Assembly (NCBI GenBank): GCA_030538335.1
Contig: JAUNUE010000056.1
Location: forward strand, 1-9,691
Length of the DNA: 9,691 bases
Reading direction: 5' to 3'
DNA from: Allobrachymonas sp.
Lineage (GTDB): Bacteria > Pseudomonadota > Gammaproteobacteria > Burkholderiales > Burkholderiaceae_C
A program made the translations under genes and the position numbers. Of the stretch, positions 6,782 through 9,691 are shown one piece after another (position 1 is the stretch's first letter; each line of letters begins with the position of its first letter). The notes beneath the pieces were generated by a model, which did not search any database, was not told where the DNA came from, and saw only the letters and a list, made by a program, of their open reading frames with translations.

Positions 6782-6880
6782 TCAATCGCCCTGCTGCACG
6801 CTGGCGCGTGCCAGGGCAATTTGCTTCGCCTTGCCTGCGGCAAGAGCACCCCTGTTGGCTATCAGAATTTTCTTGAACAT
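6782..6880 (-). CDS. Upstream small ORF 1, AccC-like 32-residue leader peptide
   Basis: ATG 6880 to TGA 6784-6782 encodes 32 residues. The first 11 are those of AccC (MFKKILIANRG); then come Ala, LAAGKAKQIALAR, and ASVQQGD before the stop. It starts 35 bases after the accB stop codon. Its ribosome site is weak (GAAAGA about 8 bases upstream). Codons 7 and 10 are ATA and AGG, where the other two copies use ATT and CGC; both are usually rare in G+C-rich betaproteobacteria. The stop is followed after 14 bases by the next AccC-like ATG, with GGAG in between, a spacing that fits termination and reinitiation. Translation is not proven; it may simply be a duplicated gene start that ends by chance. 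The tail QIAL could be a relic of EIAL (AccC 12-15) after an eight-residue insertion, which is speculative. Confidence 0.5.
   Translation of the reverse strand: MFKKILIANRGALAAGKAKQIALARASVQQGD
6788..6817 (-). promoter_or_regulatory. Matching RNA hairpin in repeat unit 1
   Basis: The same 12-pair stem as in unit 2, with loop GCCA in place of GTAA and bulge AG in place of GG. The companion small hairpin CTTGCC-GCA-GGCAAG is at 6844-6830. All differences between the two units in this segment lie in the loop or the bulge; both stems are unchanged. Confidence 0.42.
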
Positions 6881-6915
6881 GCAGCTATCTTTCGCGATCT
6901 GTCCGTAAAAGATGC

Positions 6916-7422
6916 TTATTCAATGATGAACAGCGTTTGGCCGTATTCCACGGCATCCCCGTTGTTGCACAGGATTTGCGTGACGGTGCCCGAAATTTCT
7001 GCCTCGATTTCGTTGAGGATTTTCATGGCTTCGATGATGCACAGGGTTTCGCCTGCTTTTACCGTGCTGCCCACCTCGACAAAAGGCTCGGCTCCCGGCG
7101 AACTGGCGCGGTAGAAGGTGCCGACCATGGGTGATTTCACAGCATGGCCTGCGGGTTGCTCCGCTGCTGCCGGGGTGTCGGTTGTTGCTGGTGCGGCAGC
7201 AGGGGCGCCGCCCGCTGCAGGCAGACTGCACGCCGTAGCGCCTATGGGGGCGGTTTGCGGAGCGGCCATGACGGGCATCTGTGCCGCATATACCGCAGGC
7301 GCCGGGCTGGGCGGTGGCGTCTTCACGATACGTACCTTGCCTTCGGCTTCGGTGATTTCCAGCTCGGACACATTTGATTCCGACACCAGATCGATCAGGG
7401 TTTTGAGTTTGCGCAAATCCAT
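6916..7422 (-). CDS. accB: Acetyl-CoA carboxylase biotin carboxyl carrier protein (BCCP)
   Basis: AccB carries the biotin that shuttles CO2 from AccC to the carboxyltransferase AccAD. The protein has 168 residues. The N-terminal helical region (MDLRKLKTLIDLVSESNVSELEI) is typical. A Pro/Ala-rich flexible linker spans ~36-95, and the biotinyl domain ~96-168. The biotinylated lysine is K134 in EAMKILNEIEA; the residue after it is Ile where E. coli has Met. The protruding thumb is SPGAEPFVEVG at 108-118. It is the first gene of the acc pair; accC follows after 261 bases containing the duplicated accC starts. Upstream is a 373-base gap where I would expect the promoter. The ribosome site is weak (GAGAAA about 9 bases before the ATG). 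Confidence 0.97.
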   Translation of the reverse strand: MDLRKLKTLIDLVSESNVSELEITEAEGKVRIVKTPPPSPAPAVYAAQMPVMAAPQTAPIGATACSLPAAGGAPAAAPATTDTPAAAEQPAGHAVKSPMVGTFYRASSPGAEPFVEVGSTVKAGETLCIIEAMKILNEIEAEISGTVTQILCNNGDAVEYGQTLFIIE

Positions 7423-7795
7423 GGCAGGTTTCTCTGTTTCTCTACCCTGCGGAGGCCCTTGTGATAAAGGTGCTACCGTCCATCAGGGAAGCAATGTAGG
7501 GGTTGTCTCTGCAGAACACCTTTGCACCCGCATGTTCTGCCGGGATGGGAATGCGACTGTACCTTATTTTGCAACAGCCGTTTCTGCAAAAAACGGGATT
7601 TTGCCGACAATGATGTTTATCTTTTTTGAAACGGGTGGCAATTGCTGAAAAACCGGCCATAAAAGCACGGATGTTCCATGCTGCTGCCGCTGCGATTCCC
7701 AACCGGGAGCATTTTTCGAAATAGCGCCTGTTTCTGAAAGAAAAGGGGAAATGGCGGAACAAGCCTGCATTTAGCGTCATTTGTTCCAAAAGCCA
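7423..7795. other. 373-base intergenic region upstream of accB
   Basis: No convincing gene is visible. A minus-strand frame (7789-7442) is open for 115 codons, but it resembles no family I know and has many Cys, Arg and Phe residues in an odd mix. The stretch around 7560-7750 is clearly more AT-rich than the neighbouring genes. It contains small inverted repeats: GGAACAA/TTGTTCC (7756-7762 and 7781-7787, just after the DUF1840 stop, no strong T-run) and GCAAAA/TTTTGC near 7586-7604. It is the likely place for the accB promoter and a long 5' leader. In the Burkholderiales genomes I know, aroQ often precedes accB; it is absent here. Confidence 0.5.
7614..7641 (-). promoter_or_regulatory. Possible sigma-70 promoter for accBC
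   Basis: Reading the minus strand, TTGCCA (7641-7636) and TAAACA (7619-7614) are separated by 16 bases in the AT-rich part of the gap before accB. The -35 box matches the consensus at five of six bases; the -10 box is poor. Transcription from here would give a leader of about 185 bases. Other weak pairs exist nearby, so this is only a candidate. Confidence 0.22.
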
Positions 7796-8125
7796 TCAAA
7801 TGCCCCAGGTCACATCCTTGCCTGCCTGGGCGCTGGTTTGCAGCAACTGGTAGAACGGATGGGCGCGCACATGGAAAGCCACCTGCGGCTCCTTGTCCTT
7901 GCCTGCTTGTGCTTCGGTGTCCTTATCAGCCTCGGGCTTGTTGGCCTCTTGCTGGCGCGCATGTTCCATGCGGGTTTGCAGTTTGGCCATGGCATCGGCC
8001 AGATCACCGGCAGGAATGACGCCACGCTCACCCAAGTCGCGGCCCAGTGCCGAAAATATCTCCTGGGCATGTGGTGCCAGCATCAGCACTTCGCCAGCGG
8101 CTGCAGATGTGAACCGGAATAACAT
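7796..8125 (-). CDS. DUF1840 domain protein
   Basis: A 109-residue protein starting MLFRFTSAAAGEVLMLAPHAQEI, a typical DUF1840 N-terminus, followed by LGERGVIPAGDLADAMAKL. Residues ~52-80 are highly charged and Lys/Glu/Gln-rich, probably a flexible or helical linker. The C-terminal VAFHVRAHPFYQLLQTSAQAGKDVTWG is also family-like. Function is unknown; I know it only from betaproteobacteria and relatives. The start at 8125 is supported by AAAGGAG with 7 bases between it and the ATG, one of the clearest ribosome sites in the window. The frame stays open upstream to 8614, but that part overlaps the preceding gene and is not like DUF1840. The upstream gene ends 71 bases before; TAGAAT at 8157-8152 could be a -10 box, with no good -35. 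Confidence 0.85.
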   Translation of the reverse strand: MLFRFTSAAAGEVLMLAPHAQEIFSALGRDLGERGVIPAGDLADAMAKLQTRMEHARQQEANKPEADKDTEAQAGKDKEPQVAFHVRAHPFYQLLQTSAQAGKDVTWGI

Positions 8126-8196
8126 GATCAAGCTCCTTTCATCTGTCTTACATTCTAGCCAAAGCGGTGATGCGCGTTGTGACAGCTTGTACCCAC

Positions 8197-8802
8197 TCAA
8201 GCAGCTTCTGGTCTTGTCAACGCCCGCAGCATGGCGGTGGTGCCCCGTTGCTTTTGCCCACGCGCATCGGGTTGCAGGCTGCCGCGTTGGGCGTCGGTGC
8301 CGTGCACCAGCAGGTGCAGGCCAATGTCTTCCTGCAAGGTCTCGCTCCACACATGCAGGCTCAGGGCTTCGCTTTCCTGGCCGTGCAGGCTGTTGACCGA
8401 TTGGGCATCGTAGTCCAGCTTTTCGTTGAGCAAAAAAATCTCGATGGCCTTGGGATCGTCGCTGAACAGGTGCAGGTAAATATCGCTCAGCCGTGTGGCC
8501 GTGCCGCGCCAGACCGCACCGCCCACCAGCGGCTCGAATGCGGCCAGCCGTTCCATCCACTGCAAGGCCAGTTCGCGCAGGGCTTGCAACTCCGCCGGTT
8601 GGGTATCGGCACAAAAAATCGCCAGGTGCTCACGCACAGCGTCTTCGACCAGCAGATTGTCCGGCAGGGCAGTACGCGCAGGCAGATCCAGCACCTTCAG
8701 CGCGCGCCGCTTGGCCGGACCAAATTCCAGGCCTTCTTCAACGATCAGGCGGGCTGCCGCCTGGGCAATGGCATGGGCGGTGGATGATGAGGAAAAAAGC
8801 AT
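8197..8802 (-). CDS. Conserved protein of unknown function
   Basis: A 201-residue, probably soluble protein without signal peptide or membrane helices. The N-terminal AAARLIVEEGLEFGPAKRRALKVL and the central AVWRGTATRLSDIYLHLFSD with KAIEIFLLNEKL look conserved, and I recall similar ~200-residue proteins in Comamonadaceae, sometimes with unreliable enzyme names. The central segment faintly resembles a small nucleotidyltransferase-like fold (G-T-A then D-x-Y-L-x-L), but no catalytic set is evident and I do not assign a function. The start at 8802 gives the longest frame; its ribosome site is weak, so the true start could be a little downstream. It lies after the gdx terminator and 71 bases before the DUF1840 gene, possibly cotranscribed with the latter. 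Confidence 0.75.
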   Translation of the reverse strand: MLFSSSSTAHAIAQAAARLIVEEGLEFGPAKRRALKVLDLPARTALPDNLLVEDAVREHLAIFCADTQPAELQALRELALQWMERLAAFEPLVGGAVWRGTATRLSDIYLHLFSDDPKAIEIFLLNEKLDYDAQSVNSLHGQESEALSLHVWSETLQEDIGLHLLVHGTDAQRGSLQPDARGQKQRGTTAMLRALTRPEAA

Positions 8803-8850
8803 GTATGCATTGTGGCCTGAAAGCTGCTTGCAGGCTTCAGATCAGGCATC

Positions 8851-8932
8851 AAAAAGCGCCCTGCCAATCGCCAATCTTGACAGGCGCTCTTTTGAGCGGC
8901 GAGGGTTGGCGCAAGAAGGCAGGGCACTTTTT
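8851..8932 (-). terminator. Nested, alternative terminator hairpins after gdx
   Basis: On the minus-strand transcript the segment ends in GGCAGGGCGC followed by five T (8864-8851). This arm can pair with AAAAAGTGCCCTGCC (8932-8918) in a 15-pair stem with one G-U pair, or with the closer arm AAAGAGCGCCTGTC around 8893-8878 in a shorter imperfect stem. Both would be followed by the same T-tract, so either can act as the intrinsic terminator of gdx. The outer repeat starts 5 bases after the gdx stop. In the opposite direction the outer arm ends in six T, so it could also block plus-strand transcription. Confidence 0.65.
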
Positions 8933-8937
8933 TCAGA

Positions 8938-9261
8938 TCATGCCGTGGGAGTCGCCATTTTCAGTCCCACGATTCCGGCAGCGATGAGCGCCAGACTTGC
9001 CAAACGCCAGAAGTTGGCAGGTTCGCCCATCAAGACAATGCCTGCAAGCGCAGTGCCTATCGCGCCAATACCTACCCAGATGGCATAGGCGGTGCCGGTG
9101 GGCAGCGTTTTCATCGCCATGCCGAGCAGGCCCATGCTGATGACCATCGACAGCACGGTGCCAACGGTAGGCCATGGCTTTGTAAAGCCTTCGGTGTATT
9201 TGAGGCCAACGGCCCATCCGATTTCAAACAGACCGGCGAGTACGAGCAGCAACCAGTTCAT
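8938..9261 (-). CDS. gdx: Guanidinium exporter Gdx (SugE-type SMR transporter)
   Basis: A 107-residue small multidrug resistance protein with four predicted membrane helices, working as an antiparallel dimer in the inner membrane and exchanging guanidinium for protons. E13 in LAGLFEIGWAVGLKYTEGF is the conserved central glutamate, with W16 and the GLKYTEGF loop typical of the SugE/Gdx subgroup rather than EmrE. Later segments, AYAIWVGIGAIGTALAGI and GEPANFWRLASLALI, also match. I chose ATG 9261: AGGGG at 9273-9269 lies 7 bases before it. The frame is open to 9309, but that extension would cover the riboswitch. The guanidine-II riboswitch directly upstream supports guanidinium as the substrate and indicates induction by it. 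Terminator-like hairpins follow. Confidence 0.95.
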   Translation of the reverse strand: MNWLLLVLAGLFEIGWAVGLKYTEGFTKPWPTVGTVLSMVISMGLLGMAMKTLPTGTAYAIWVGIGAIGTALAGIVLMGEPANFWRLASLALIAAGIVGLKMATPTA

Positions 9262-9268
9262 GGTGAAT

Positions 9269-9328
9269 CCCCTGAAATTGGGGCCGTCCCCGGTCGTGTG
9301 AAAAGGCACGGGGTCGTCCCCGTGCCTT
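9269..9328 (-). promoter_or_regulatory. Guanidine-II (mini-ykkC) riboswitch controlling gdx
   Basis: Two hairpins on the minus strand carry the ACGR loops that define this class. P1 is AAGGCACGGGG-ACGA-CCCCGTGCCTT (9328-9303), 11 perfect pairs. P2 is GGGG-ACGG-CCCC (9291-9280). The linker is 11 bases. The CCCC arm of P2 is followed after seven bases by the GGGG of the gdx ribosome site (9272-9269), with which it could pair instead. Known members bind one guanidinium per loop with the loops kissing. The expected logic is that ligand favours P2, frees the ribosome site and turns Gdx on. P1 is followed by four T in total, starts 26 bases after the clpA stop, and may double as a clpA terminator. 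Confidence 0.88.
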
Positions 9329-9354
9329 GTGGTGATGAATGAAACTGTCGCCGG

Positions 9355-9691
9355 TCAGGCCGAGGTTTCTTCGGTCTCGGTCTTGCCCGGCTTGGTTTCT
9401 TTCTTCGGCAATGGCTGGATGTCGAGCACGATGCCGTTGTTTTCGGTTTGTGCCTCGTCGTAATCCACCGTGAGGCGGCCACCATCGGTCAACTTGCCAA
9501 ACAACAGCTCGTCGGCCAGCGCCTTGCGGATGGTGTCTTGAATCAAACGCTGCATCGGGCGGGCGCCCATGAGCGGGTCGAACCCTTTTTTCGCCAGGTG
9601 CTTGCGCAGCGTGTCGGTGAAAGTGGCTTCGACCTTTTTCTCAGCCAGTTGCGCTTCGAGTTGCAGCAGGAACTTGTCCACCACGCGCAGA
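9355..9691 (-). CDS. clpA: ATP-dependent Clp protease ATP-binding subunit ClpA, C-terminal end
   Basis: The last 111 residues of ClpA, the AAA+ unfoldase that feeds substrates to ClpP; the rest lies beyond the right edge. The visible part is the C-terminal small domain of the second AAA+ module: KFLLQLEAQLAEKKV, then KHLAKKGFDPLMGARPMQRL with the sensor-2 GAR motif, and ALADELLFGKLTDGG. This aligns well with the end of E. coli ClpA. The tail after ~LDIQPLP is a charged Lys/Glu/Thr extension of little conservation. The frame continues to the last base, so this is not a start. The stop is at 9357-9355, and the gdx riboswitch begins 26 bases later. Confidence 0.94.
   Translation of the reverse strand, partial: LRVVDKFLLQLEAQLAEKKVEATFTDTLRKHLAKKGFDPLMGARPMQRLIQDTIRKALADELLFGKLTDGGRLTVDYDEAQTENNGIVLDIQPLPKKETKPGKTETEETSA

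Larger units (their letters stand above)
6622..6880 (-). repeat. Tandem 113-base repeat containing copies of the accC start
   Basis: Two full units (6880-6768 and 6767-6655) are followed by the first 33 bases of a third unit, which are the first 11 codons of accC (6654-6622). Spacing between the ATGs is exactly 113 bases both times. Comparing the two full units by eye gives 12 mismatches and no gaps (101/113). The 33-base start of the middle unit is identical to accC itself, while the outermost unit differs from it at six bases, all synonymous. Each unit contains an accC-like start, two hairpins, a TGA and a GGAG ribosome site. 113 is not a multiple of three, so successive starts are in different frames. 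This is most simply a stepwise local duplication of a region that already carried a sequence inserted after codon 11; why it is kept is open. Confidence 0.95.

Noticed and set aside
6655..6849. N-terminal extension of AccC to an ATG at 6849
   Set aside because: AccC from 6654 is exactly 449 residues with a standard N-terminus and its own GGAG site; the extra 65 residues come from out-of-frame reading of the duplicated starts.
6622..6880. CRISPR-like array
   Set aside because: Direct repeats are contiguous 113-base units without variable spacers, and they contain accC coding sequence.
7442..7789. 115-codon minus-strand frame between DUF1840 and accB as a gene
   Set aside because: No ribosome site, no family resemblance, unusual composition, and it covers the region where accB control signals are expected.
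7796..8614. 272-codon frame that would extend the DUF1840 protein upstream
   Set aside because: The upstream part overlaps the 8197-8802 gene in another frame; the start at 8125 has a strong ribosome site and gives the family N-terminus.

Overview
The window looks like a chromosomal segment of a betaproteobacterium of the order Burkholderiales, most likely Comamonadaceae. This is inferred from G+C-rich coding sequence, the order accB-accC-prmA-DUF3426 protein-PfkB kinase, a DUF1840 protein, and protein sequences close to what I know from that family. No rRNA, tRNA, CRISPR array, transposase or phage gene is visible. Every gene I support lies on the minus strand, so transcription runs from high to low coordinates.

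Layout in the direction of transcription: (1) 9691-9355, the C-terminal end of ClpA, the unfoldase of the ClpAP protease. (2) 9328-9269, two hairpins with ACGA and ACGG loops that match a guanidine-II (mini-ykkC) riboswitch, directly in front of gdx/sugE (9261-8938), a guanidinium exporter of the SMR family. A nested terminator-like structure follows (8932-8851). (3) 8802-8197, a conserved protein of unknown function, then a small DUF1840 protein (8125-7796). (4) A 373-base AT-richer gap without a convincing gene. (5) accB (7422-6916) and accC (6654-5305), the biotin carrier and biotin carboxylase of acetyl-CoA carboxylase. (6) A dispersed-type palindromic repeat (5235-5141). (7) prmA (5129-4227), a zinc-ribbon/DUF3426 membrane protein (4187-2124) and a PfkB-type sugar/nucleoside kinase (2113-1211), closely spaced and probably one operon. 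(8) The N-terminal 338 residues of an AAA+ ATPase (1014 to beyond position 1).

The most unusual structure lies between accB and accC. The start of accC is present three times at exact 113-base spacing (ATGs at 6880, 6767 and 6654). The two upstream copies each encode a 32-residue peptide that begins with the first 11 residues of AccC, continues with its own tail and stops 14 bases before the next ATG. The two full units are 101/113 identical. In the first 11 codons all differences are synonymous, and in the tail no difference breaks either predicted hairpin stem. I interpret this as a possible tandem leader-ORF array controlling AccC synthesis, or alternatively as a local duplication or repeat insertion without function; the sequence alone cannot decide.

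The second notable element is the guanidine-II riboswitch, whose second hairpin can compete with a helix that would mask the gdx ribosome binding site.
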